DNA from: Saccoglossus kowalevskii
Lineage: Eukaryota > Hemichordata > Enteropneusta > Harrimaniidae
DNA: 11,723 nt
Direction: 5' to 3'
Assembly: GCF_000003605.2 (NCBI RefSeq)
Contig: NW_003151266.1
Span: forward strand, 47,864-59,586
Part shown: positions 1 through 7,690 of the stretch, piece by piece
Layout of the letters: the number at the start of each line of letters is the position of its first letter
Numbering within the stretch: position 1 is the stretch's first letter
Made by a program: the position numbers and the translations under genes
The notes under the pieces: model-generated
Database searches by the model: none
The model's input: the letters and a program-made list of their open reading frames with translations, nothing else
What the model was told of the DNA's origin: nothing

Positions 1-110
1 AAATAGCCAAATGTTTTGAGTAAAAACTGGAAGTTGACTCCAAAATTAGGGTTCATTTCCAGAAATATTGAAGAATATAAGAAAAAAGTGCAGAAAAATT
101 TGGGCGAGAA
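1..110 (-). repeat. Interspersed repeat, arm of a 4-kb-spaced inverted pair (cut by window edge)
   Basis: The reverse complement of this stretch aligns almost base for base with 4105-4243, including the shared blocks CTTCAATATTTCTGGAAATG and AACCCTAATTTTGGAGTCAA. Similarity fades beyond about 108 and continues to the first base, so the repeat probably extends past the left edge of the window. Compared with its partner this copy lacks 19 bases. In the partner those bases lie between two direct GAGTCAA heptamers, so a slippage deletion here is the simplest explanation. No coding potential is visible. It is either an unknown dispersed repeat or one end of a large inverted-repeat element. Confidence 0.75.
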
Positions 111-255
111 TGTCTGGTGGTGAAAAGATTAATAACTGAACATCACTGTCAACCGAACAGTTTGTCAGTTTGTTGTTCGATTATAACAACTTTTCCGGTT
201 CATTTCAGTATTTGCTTTTCATTGTCTTAATGTCCCCTTGTTGGCTGTTATATAG

Positions 256-268
256 AGGTCAAAGGTTA
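256..268 (+). promoter_or_regulatory. DR1-type nuclear receptor half-site pair (motif match)
   Basis: AGGTCA and AGGTTA occur as direct hexamers separated by one A. This is the DR1 arrangement bound by HNF4 and RXR-type receptors in animals, with one mismatch to the ideal. A CRE/AP-1-like TGACATCA follows at 274-281. Only the motif is seen; function is inferred and a chance match is quite possible. Confidence 0.3.
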
Positions 269-598
269 TGTTATGACATCATGGGGAGTCAGGGGTTTTG
301 TTTTGACGTGTAAACACTTTCGCATGTATTATTGAAATTTAAACCGAATTAGATTCGTGATACATGTGCGCTGAAACGAAACAGATCTCATTAGTTAATC
401 TGCCACTCATTTCAGAGTACAGTTTGCAGCAAACGATGAATCAGATTTCAAAATTGCAAACATTCCTGGTGGAAATAATCAGAGGGGAAAATATTGGATG
501 CATTTCTCGATAGATCATCGACGTTGATTTATGAACAAAAAAATGTAGAATACGTTTGTGGAATTCCAGTGGCTGTGCTGAAAAAAACTTCAGTTTAT

Positions 599-612
599 GT
601 TACCATAGCAAC
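599..612. promoter_or_regulatory. X-box (RFX-type) motif, full consensus match
   Basis: GTTACCATAGCAAC matches every position of the palindromic X-box pattern GTNRCC-AT-RGYAAC, recognised by RFX winged-helix factors, which control ciliary genes in animals. A full match to this 14-mer is unlikely in a random window this size. Weaker versions occur at 1143-1156, 1334-1347, 9452-9465 and 11166-11179. No ciliary gene is visible nearby, so the regulatory role is inference. Confidence 0.5.
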
Positions 613-1569
613 TAGCAGTTGTTATTTGTTTTTGTCAACGTAGTTTTTAGATTTTTAATCATCATATTTTGGAATTGGAAATAGTTTTGCTATTCTGTAT
701 TCCGTAGCTTTATGTGTTGACATGAATTGTGTAAGAAATATTTTCAATTATTTTTTTAGTGATTTTCAAAAAGCCAGACTCTTGTCTGTTTCAACTTCCT
801 ATTTTTACTGTTTGAATTTTTTTTCGCCAAAGCTTTTGAATAGGGTTCCGAAATGCATGGATTCACCACGAATTGCCTCTGTGATCCACAGTAATTTGGA
901 CAATCGACGAATCCAGGCAAATCCTTGAATATTTCCCATAATTCCACATTAAGACTATCAAATATGTCCCATAATAGTCCCTAGACCCCAATAAATCCAT
1001 TTGAATGCACCAGAGTGCGACTGTAATTCATAGTTGCACGTGATACCTGTATCCCAGACATTTCTAATGATATCATGGAAAATAACAAATCGAGTGCTGG
1101 GTAGGCAGTAGTAATGATACAGGAAACGCAACATTAAGAGTCATCGCCATGGAAACATTGGGGAAATCCACATTGATGGGCTGCATGAGGAGATACAATA
1201 GGGTCCTCGGAGGAAAGTTGTGGCATGTAGCGTCTAAATAAATCATATAGTCCCATCGTTTACTGTGTTTTGTATTCATAACACGATGTATGTGTGGAAT
1301 AACAAGACTACACTGTAACCTTGACACTAATTGGTTGCCGTGGCGATATTACACAGCCCTGGATCTTCTGAGTTTCTTGTCGTCAATATACCACATAAAT
1401 AGCAAATATATGTTTGTGGATATTTGTTTCTGTTTGCATGGACTGTATGTGTGGACGTCTTGCAGAATAGTAAATCATCGAAGAAGATGTCAGATGACAA
1501 GGTTTCTTAACTAGTCTGAAAAATTTCAGTGTTTGGAAGAATATGACCCAAAAAGATAAAACATTTGCA

Positions 1570-1615
1570 GGGGGTTGGATGCTTGCCTGGGACTGGGACT
1601 GAGACTGGGACTGGG
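1570..1615 (+). repeat. GGGACT-like hexamer minisatellite with G-quadruplex potential
   Basis: After a G5 run at 1570-1574, hexamers of the type TGGGAC recur about 4.7 times at 1587-1615, one degenerated to TGAGAC. G triplets fall at 1589-1591, 1595-1597, 1607-1609 and 1613-1615, giving four G-runs with loops of 3, 9 and 3 bases, enough for an intramolecular quadruplex on the + strand. It stands out as a G-rich island in A/T-rich DNA. Confidence 0.75.
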
Positions 1616-1679
1616 TGTAGCATAAAAAATCTTTTCTGAATTTTTTCTGAAGGCCCAGTGAAAATGTATATATAAAATT

Positions 1680-1732
1680 GAAACCTGTCTAAACTGAACG
1701 CAGTATAACTTGGAAACCTGTCTAAACTGAAC
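1680..1732 (+). repeat. Two exact 20-bp copies spaced 33 bp apart
   Basis: GAAACCTGTCTAAACTGAAC occurs identically at 1680-1699 and 1713-1732 with 13 bases between, so the period is 33 bp. A partial continuation may follow (ACTGGTTTC). From memory, AACCTGT-containing short tandem repeats are common in marine invertebrate genomes; this was not checked. No coding role is suggested. Confidence 0.8.
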
Positions 1733-1740
1733 ACTGGTTT

Positions 1741-2407
1741 CTACCATGTCTAGTCACCAAAAAAAGTAAAAGCCCAATTGAATCACAAGATTTATTACAT
1801 TTTTTATGGGGTATCTAAAATTTAATGAGACATTTATCACAAACTCATCTATGGAATCCTATCTTATGGAACGTCATAAAAATTTCTTTTTTTCACTTCA
1901 GCATTGGGAATTTTACCGACCCTTATTGATTATTTTAATGCTTTTTTTTGTCTTTTTTGTTATTACGCTGTAAATTTAAAAAAAATAAAAAAAAAATAAG
2001 AAAAATGTTGAGAATGTCCTTTTATTGATGCTTTTCAATATATTATTTTGCTGTAAATTTTAAAAATGTTCTATTCGTTGTATGCTTAGTCCACATTATT
2101 TAAAAAATATGAAAATAAGAAAAAGTTTTCACCAGAATGTAATCGGGATGCCGTAAATCAAAAAATAAAATTATTTAGTAAAAAAAAAAAAAATAGTGCG
2201 CTCATGGTGGCTGTAAAACTGTATGATTAACAAAATAACCGCAGTAAACAGGGTTTAAAAAATCATTATTTTTTTTATAAAGAATTACTCTTATTCCCCA
2301 GGCAGTCATTGGCCTTGAAAATATAGTGATTCTTTGGAACTGCATCAAGACTGTTAATCTTTTGGACCTGAGAAATCAACAGTGCTTACACATGAAATTA
2401 CTACAGC
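1741..2407. other. Very A/T-rich stretch with homopolymers and a decayed repeat
   Basis: Poly-A and poly-T runs dominate, including A14 at 2180-2193 and A-rich DNA at 1978-1998. Three loosely similar blocks are anchored by GCTGTAAATTT at 1967-1977 and 2050-2060 and by GCCGTAAATC at 2150-2159. The first two blocks also share CCTT-ATTGAT...ATGCTTTT ahead of the anchor. This looks like an old, diverged tandem duplication of about 80-100 bp. No gene is visible. Confidence 0.45.
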
Positions 2408-2730
2408 ATGCTCTTGGCGAGAAATTACAGATTAAAAACTGTCAGGGTATTGAATATCATCGTCACACATGAGCGCAGATGGAAATTATCATTTGTGTGT
2501 TTTCGATCATTTCCGTCGGTGTCGATCGGCAGGTGGGTTGCTTCCTGCATGTTGTTAAAAAAAGGCTTTATTCGTTTGAACCTTTTCACCAGTTCCTTCT
2601 TTTCATCACAAATTCACAAAATAGTCCTGGATATAGTCTGCACTTTCCTTCAGAAGATTTAAGAAAAATAGACAATTTTTTGAAGTGAAAATTGACTAGA
2701 ATTTGAACTTGTTGCCGAAATGCAGTTTAA

Positions 2731-3237
2731 ATTTTGCCAAATTTTTCAACTGAAGTTGTAGTTGAATTTTGTAGTTTGCCAGAAAATGTTAAAAATAAAT
2801 TTGTCATCTACAGTTCAAATCTCAATTTGACTGGAGTAGTTTTAAAAACATCACAAGAGCGACCTTTTTTTTTCACGTCATTTGGAAAAGATATTGTAAA
2901 TCCAAAAACTACAACAAAAAGGTTCAATTATATTAATTTTCACTCCAGTGAACTACTAAATATAAATATCCGTCTTCGATCACGTCTCCATGACGATGAG
3001 CACTGTCCCTCCTATTACTGTACATTGCATCAGATAGAGTATTTGACACACGACGTAGTCATCAATTTTTATCATTCAATAACAACCATCAACGTGCCAT
3101 TTCATCACGGTGACAATTCAATCCGGATTCACCTGCACGTTATATTCAAAAAGACAGAGACGGGGATTTTGTCGTCAAGATTGTGTTACCTCAATGAATG
3201 TCTTCTTAATACGACAAATCTGAGGAATACGCCCTGA
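2731..3237 (+). other. Longest stop-free stretch (169 codons), no ATG, no recognised domain
   Basis: The frame runs from just after a TAA at 2728-2730 to a TGA at 3235-3237. It contains no ATG, and the only possible initiator is a TTG at 2734, so it cannot be a simple eukaryotic single-exon gene. The conceptual peptide is rich in Asn, Thr, Ser, His and Ile. It has no transmembrane segment, signal peptide, Cys/His zinc pattern or catalytic motif that I recognise. The second half (about 2960-3237) is visibly less A/T-rich than its surroundings. It could be chance, an unrecognised exon or a decayed mobile-element fragment. I favour non-coding. Confidence 0.15.
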
Positions 3238-3240
3238 GGC

Positions 3241-3510
3241 AATACATCGTTCAGACACTCATTTCCGTTCAGTTTATTTCAAAAATAAAAATATATCTAT
3301 CTTTTTGCGGATGATGAATCATTACGGTGAGGTATCGTACTGTACGTGTACTTCCTCCGTTATGGCGCATCATTTAAGCCATTCTCAATTTTAGTTTTTT
3401 AGTCATAGTCAACAAAACCATATTTTGAGGTCAAATCAGTTGGATCGTGTCTACTAAATGAAAATCAATTAAAGCATATTTAAAATTGAAACTACAAATA
3501 ATATTTTACC
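3241..3510. other. Spacer with no recognised feature
   Basis: A/T-rich DNA between the stop-free stretch and the first MITE. A small palindromic patch, GTACTGTACGTGTAC, lies near 3339-3353. I found no convincing coding frame, RNA gene or repeat. Confidence 0.4.
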
Positions 3511-3512
3511 TA

Positions 3513-3721
3513 CTGTAAAATGACTAATTTTCCCTGGGTTTAAATTTCACTGATTTACCATTTCAGGCATATTCAGTGGGTTTTTAAATTCACGGTTTGG
3601 TCATTTAGATAATGTGTTCTATGCTAAATTTTACATATTCACTGTGTTTTAATTTAGCGCATTTTTCCAGTCAGCGAAATAAGCTAAATTAAAACCCAGT
3701 GAATAATTACCCCCTTTACAG
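3513..3721. mobile_element. Fold-back MITE, TTCACTGGG subfamily, flanked by TA
   Basis: This 209-bp non-autonomous element begins CTGTAAA and ends TTTACAG, with TA on each side (3511-3512 and 3722-3723). Both arms carry versions of ATTCACTGGGTTTTAATTT in opposite orientations, and the same module recurs inside, so the element can fold into an imperfect stem-loop. It encodes nothing. TA flanks and CTGT/ACAG ends suggest mobilisation by a Tc1/mariner-type transposase, an inference supported by the empty site of the related copy at 8654-8852. The arms are diverged, so the insertion is probably old. Confidence 0.75.
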
Positions 3722-3723
3722 TA

Positions 3724-4104
3724 TCCCCTTAAACATCCAACATTTTTAATTTATTCGTAATTGGATTCAAAATTTCACTAATTTCACTCTTGGTGTTACA
3801 AATTACACAATTCAAACTGAAGCAAGAAGTTCCTATTAGCTGATTAAATAATATTGGAACATTTCACTCGTTTGATCGTCAAATGCATTTCGAAATTTAT
3901 AAGTATTTATAAAGAGTATGAACGAAAAATATCCATTTATTCAAAGTGCAGACTATAAATGGAACTATTTTGTTAATTTGTGATGAAAGAGTGAACTGGT
4001 TGTGAAAAGGTTTTTAATGTTCAAGTCAAAAAAAATTAAAAATATCGAAACTTGCTGATGAAAAGATAAAGCAAATATTCCTGTATGCAATAGAGATTGC
4101 AAAG
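3724..4104. other. Spacer, A/T-rich, with one short direct repeat
   Basis: No gene is visible. GACTATAAATGGAACTATTT at 3951-3970, with similarity running on to about 3978, recurs in diverged form at 4270-4297. The two copies bracket the inverted-repeat arm at 4105-4243. Confidence 0.4.
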
Positions 4105-4243
4105 AAATTACACAATCTTGCTCAAATTTTTCTGAACTTTTTTTTTATAATCTTCAATATTTCTGGAAATGAACCCTAATTTTGGAGTCAACAGACAAAA
4201 TTTGAGTCAATTTTCAGTTTTTACTCAAAAAAATTGGTTATTT
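4105..4243 (+). repeat. Interspersed repeat, full partner of 1-110 in opposite orientation
   Basis: This aligns with the reverse complement of 1-110 with few mismatches. It carries 19 extra bases bounded by GAGTCAA at 4185-4191 and again at 4204-4210. Imperfect direct repeats of about 28 bp lie on both sides (3951-3978 and 4270-4297) but are not adjacent to it, so they are not obvious target-site duplications. There is no coding content. Confidence 0.75.
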
Positions 4244-4576
4244 TTGTCCCAGTCTTCTGAAGGAAAGTAGACTATAAACAGGACTATTTGGTGAATCTAA
4301 CTAAAATGGAAACTAAAACTTTTCCTAGCAATGGACAAGATGTATCAAAAGGTTTTGCGTCTGAAAACTGAATCGAAAGTACTTTAGCAAGATGAACGTC
4401 CGTGTCACGAAATGTTGTCATTTTTACGTGACTGCCATCACTTGGGAGTAATGTTTCACCTTGCACATCACACTGCATGCATTAAGAATGGACATTGACA
4501 GCTCACTGAACTCAAGAAGGTGTGACATTGGAATTGGCTATGTGAAAAAATGAGTAGATTTTATTATAGGAGTCCT
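4244..4576. other. Spacer without recognised gene
   Basis: Contains the second diverged direct repeat (4270-4297) and otherwise unremarkable A/T-rich DNA. The minus-strand frame at 4284-4478 is short, lacks any known motif, and its peptide has no low-complexity or membrane character that would argue for a real product. Confidence 0.35.
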
Positions 4577-4656
4577 CATCCAACAGTTGGGTCGAACCAT
4601 TATATTTACAGGTATTCATCCAACAGTTGGATCAAATCATTGTAATTATAGGTGTG
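4577..4656 (+). repeat. 40-bp tandem duplication containing CCAACAGTTGG
   Basis: Two adjacent 40-bp units, 4577-4616 and 4617-4656, both begin CATCCAACAGTTGG and differ at scattered positions. The sequence just upstream (TTATTATAGG at 4561-4570) resembles the unit's tail, so a partial third copy is likely. CCAAC-A-GTTGG is a short dyad resembling paired Myb half sites (YAACNG), an observation without functional support. Confidence 0.8.
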
Positions 4657-4970
4657 TCCAGTTAACATTAGTGTGATCACAAAATTCATTTGTGCATTTC
4701 ATTTAAATTGTTTTATTAAAACTTATTAATAATTTTAAAATGTGACTTAATTGTCTTAAAATTAACTTCAGACAGAAACAAAATGGCAAAATTCTGAAAT
4801 TTGAAAATTTGAAAATTCCAGGTCAATTGAAGGGTTAATTAGAAACATGGTTACTTGTCACTTGTTTTGTTTAAAGGGAGAGAACACTTAATCTACGGAA
4901 TACACTGCATGAAATATTGTTCTTGTTTCCTTATCACAAAGAGAGATAAGAATGAGAAGGTAGTACTGTA
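4657..4970. other. Spacer, possibly the left side of a decayed fold-back
   Basis: No gene is seen. GGAGAGAACACTTAATC near 4877-4893 and CACTGCATGA near 4904-4913 have loose inverted counterparts near 5055-5100 (TCTCGTGCAGTCC, AAAGCGGTGAACAC). The hairpin at 5008-5041 may therefore be the core of a larger degenerate palindrome. This is weak evidence. Confidence 0.3.
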
Positions 4971-5041
4971 TGAATTATTCATGATCTCATGCATTATTCA
5001 TGATCTCATGAATTATTCATAAGCACTCATGAATAATTCAT
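4971..5041. repeat. 19-bp tandem repeat ending in a perfect 13-bp hairpin
   Basis: TGAATTATTCATGATCTCA at 4971-4989 is followed by a one-mismatch copy at 4990-5008 and a partial copy from 5009. The last copy forms ATGAATTATTCAT (5008-5020), loop AAGCACTC (5021-5028) and ATGAATAATTCAT (5029-5041). The stem is 13 bp without mismatch. It could extrude as a cruciform or fold in RNA; no function is evident. Confidence 0.85.
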
Positions 5042-5707
5042 TTTTGTAGTGATATTTTATCTCGTGCAGTCCATGTTGCTTAAAGCGGTGAACACACATT
5101 TCCCTTAATCCAGAAAGGGTTTGTACAAATAGTTCCCAACCCAGATAATATATCTACTATATGGTTGGTGTTTTTTTTACTAAAGATGCTGTAACAACCA
5201 ATTAAATCATGTGTTATATACTGCTATTTGAATAATGATTAAAATGACTACAATCAAATTATTCAAAAGAAACCCAATTTAAAAAAATGAGATTCATGAA
5301 AAAATGACAGATTTCCCAAGATCCTTTGCAGCCTAGATCACTGTAATCTCTTGGATATTTGGAGAAAACATGAACTGATCATTTGCTCATTGCTAGAGAA
5401 GCATCTTCACATAGTTACTAGATCCTGGGATATGATTGGGTTAAAAAAAAAGATATTTTTCTAGTCCAGTGATGTTCAAAAAATAGTTTGGTGTTGCACC
5501 TTTTTTATTACCACTTTTTTTTTTCAACTTTTTTCAACAAATTTTACCAAAAATCAGAAATTAATAGTTGTTGTGCACTGACCAGAAACAAATTATTTTA
5601 TTTTGGGCTTTATTAATTCTAAATTAATAAATATAGTGAAGCACATGATTTTTACTAAATAATTTTTCAAAAAAAAAACAAATTTTAAATTATATAATTT
5701 TCCAATA
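5042..5707. other. A/T-rich spacer with a 10-bp palindrome and a stray minisatellite-like motif
   Basis: TTTATTAATT at 5609-5618, three bases, then AATTAATAAA at 5622-5631 form a perfect inverted repeat. TTCCCAAGATCCTTTGCA at 5313-5330 matches the 31-bp minisatellite's core (17 of 18) about 380 bp before the array begins. There are several poly-T and poly-A runs. No gene is visible. Confidence 0.45.
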
Positions 5708-5986
5708 TTCCCATGATCCTTTGCAAATGGTTGTACTCTTCCCATGATCCTTTGCAAATAGGTTCAATCTTCCTATGATCTTTTGCAAATGGTTGTACTT
5801 TTCCCATAATCCTTTGCAAATGGATGTACTCTTCCCATTATCCTTTGCAAATAGGTTCAATCTTCCCATCATCTTTTGCAAATGGTTGTACTTTTCCCAT
5901 AATCCTTTGCAAATGGATGTACTCTTCCCATTATCCTTTGCAAATGGTTGTACTATTCCCATGATCTTTTGCAAATAATTGTACTC
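5708..5986. repeat. 31-bp minisatellite, nine units, with 93-bp higher-order period
   Basis: Nine contiguous 31-bp units start at 5708, 5739, 5770, 5801, 5832, 5863, 5894, 5925 and 5956, and a degenerate tenth trails to about 6010. Each begins TTCCYATNATCYTTTGCAAA and differs mainly in its tail. Units 2-3-4 and 5-6-7 have the same tail order (TAGGTTCAATC, TGGTTGTACTT, TGGATGTACTC), and units 4 and 7 are identical, so a 93-bp trimer was duplicated as a block. Because 93 is a multiple of three, long stop-free frames arise on both strands (5690-5974 minus, 5775-5978 plus). Their peptides repeat every 31 residues and are best seen as by-products. Confidence 0.95.
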
Positions 5987-6010
5987 TTCATCCTTCGTAA
6001 AAAATGGATG

Positions 6011-6765
6011 CTATCGTACATTGCATTAAAAATGTACATCACCGTAATGCGAATACTACATGTGTTTGTCAAGGACTTGCGGCCATGCACAAGTGAATAT
6101 TTCACAAGCGAGTAAAAAAAGAAAGATTACAAGAAGCTTTTCCCTAATGCATTAGAAATGGTTTTATGTATAATCCAACGAGATACCGTCTTCTGATATC
6201 AAATGCTCACGATGCAGTCATCAATCCCCTTTAATATAAGGTTACTTCTCGGCAGTGGTGAAGCATATCTTGCATTTCTAAATGATTGAGACGTTTTTGG
6301 GTGCACTCGGTCATTTTCATCTTCTCAACAGTCAGGAAGGTTTCTTTTTGTTTGTTTTTTGTCTATTTTTGTGATTTATTTATTTATGCATATCATTATA
6401 ATCAGTAGTTTTATTCCTGCCTTAGCTCACTTTCATACAATTCTACCCATAATTCCATGCATATCAGATCTCGTATGTTTCTTCGCATAATATAATTTGG
6501 TCTTGTAATACAACATATTTGGTGATAGATAAAACTGTAAAATTACCATATTTATAATAATATATAGAATGCAAAATACATTGTTCTAATAATTTCCAAT
6601 ATTTAAATTTTGTTTTTTTATATTTTTAACATATTGCACATAGAACAAAATGCATGTGAATCAAAAACTCAGGTATTAAAAAAAATCGATATTTTGATCC
6701 AACACTTTGAGTTTGGATACAACTTTTCCTCATTTTAATATGGCACAGTATACAAACAATACCCC
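6011..6765. other. Spacer without recognised gene
   Basis: A/T-rich DNA with poly-T runs. The longest frame nearby (minus strand, 6626-6808) is 60 codons, has no known motif and overlaps the CTCF-like sites. I see no RNA gene or repeat. Confidence 0.4.
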
Positions 6766-6806
6766 TGACCACCAGAGGGCAGTATATTGAACATAGAGGG
6801 CGCTTC
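6766..6806 (+). promoter_or_regulatory. Tandem pair of CTCF-like motifs
   Basis: TGACCACCAGAGGGCAGTA (6766-6784) matches the known CTCF core CCASYAGRKGGCRS at almost every position. ACATAGAGGGCGCTTC (6791-6806) keeps its AGAGGGCGC core. Both point the same way, and the AGAGGGC cores are 21 bp apart, about two helical turns. CTCF is present across bilaterian animals, where it acts as an insulator or chromatin-architecture protein. Binding here is inferred from sequence only, and AGAGGGCGC can also be carried by dispersed repeats. Confidence 0.5.
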
Positions 6807-7139
6807 ACATTTAATGGAAGCCGGGCGAATACCTGCCAGTAAATGAATAATAGTGGATTTTAGTTATTGATCGAATCATGGAGGTTTTCCCGCTAATCAA
6901 TTTGATACACTGTTACCATATATAGATCCATGCACATCGTTTTTTAAGCGACTTTATGTCGCCATTTATATGTTTTGTTCGTTTCTGAATGCAATCGCCG
7001 CTTGACATAGAAAGTATACAGTGAGATAATCAACGAACGAGTCTCGGAACATCCTGAATTATTGATTATTTTATATATTCTGAGAATTATAATGATAATA
7101 ATGATGTAATATTTATTGGAGACAAGAATTGTGATTCAT
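6807..7139. other. Spacer with a small GC hairpin
   Basis: GCGAC-TTTAT-GTCGC near 6949-6963 is a short perfect stem-loop in otherwise A/T-rich DNA. No gene is visible. It does not match the histone 3' stem-loop or any RNA family I know. Confidence 0.35.
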
Positions 7140-7690
7140 AAGAGCAGTTATTAGAATCCATTGTCTCGAAACAATAATATGAACTAATAATATAATATCT
7201 GACGATAATTTCTTGAAATGAGGATTATTATCTAAGAATGATATAATAATAAGGTTGTATTGCCTCAAAACAATGATTACCTAAAAACAATCAGTTGTAT
7301 TGTTTCAAAATCTAATTAATAATATCGAAAAATCATAGGTAGCATTGTATGAAAATGAAGGTATGTATCAAAGAACAATAGGTTGTATTGTCTTGAAATA
7401 ATGAATATCGAAGAACAATGGATTGCATTGTCTTGTGAGGGTGGTTATTTGTTAGGACGGGATTGCATTGTTTCAAAAACAATGATTATTATCTATGAAC
7501 AATAGGTTGCATTGTCTTAAAATAATGAATATCTAAGAACAATGGATTGCATTGTCTTGTGAGGGTGGTTATTTGTTAGGAATGGATTGCATTGTCTCAA
7601 AATCAATGATTACCAGTATTATCTATGAACAATAGGTTGCATTGTCTTAAAACAGTGACTAATATCTGAAGACAATAGCTCAAGTTGCTT
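7140..7690 (+). repeat. ~42-bp tandem array with 124-130-bp higher-order period
   Basis: About a dozen units of 40-47 bp share the core RTTGYATTGTCTYRAAA. The left third is diverged. From 7374 the order becomes regular: units at 7374, 7414 and 7457, then 7498, 7538 and 7581, then 7628. Units 7414-7456 and 7538-7580 are identical over 43 bases and share a variant tail (TGTGAGGGTGGTTATTTG) absent from the others, so three-unit blocks were duplicated. Many units include ACAATG...CATTGT, a 6-bp dyad. There is no stable open frame and no CRISPR-like spacer diversity. Confidence 0.9.

Larger units (their letters stand above)
111..1560. other. Largely single-copy non-coding stretch
   Basis: I see no exon-like open frame here. 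The short frames at 722-928 and 1073-1327 are low in complexity, unlike any protein family I know, and lie in A/T-rich DNA. The stretch holds a DR1-like hexamer pair (256-268), a CRE-like TGACATCA (274-281), a perfect X-box consensus (599-612) and two weaker X-box-like sites (1143-1156, 1334-1347). It could be intronic or intergenic; neither splice sites nor a promoter can be assigned. Confidence 0.5.

Noticed and set aside
722-1514. Several frames of 60-84 codons on both strands
   Set aside because: They overlap each other, look like random translations, and match no family I recognise.
2408-2688. Two overlapping ATG-initiated frames of 84 and 69 codons
   Set aside because: Short, overlapping in different frames, rich in Phe, Ser and Ile as expected from A/T-rich DNA, and without motifs.
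5690-5978. Open frames on both strands over the 31-bp minisatellite
   Set aside because: They follow from the tandem repeat and its 93-bp period. The peptides are pure 31-residue repeats with no outside sequence or known family.
6949-6963. Histone-type or other RNA stem-loop
   Set aside because: The GCGAC/GTCGC hairpin is only 5 bp and its sequence does not fit the histone 3' element or any RNA family I know.
7140-7690. Possible CRISPR array
   Set aside because: Units are contiguous variants of one sequence with no constant repeat separated by unique spacers, and the setting is eukaryotic.
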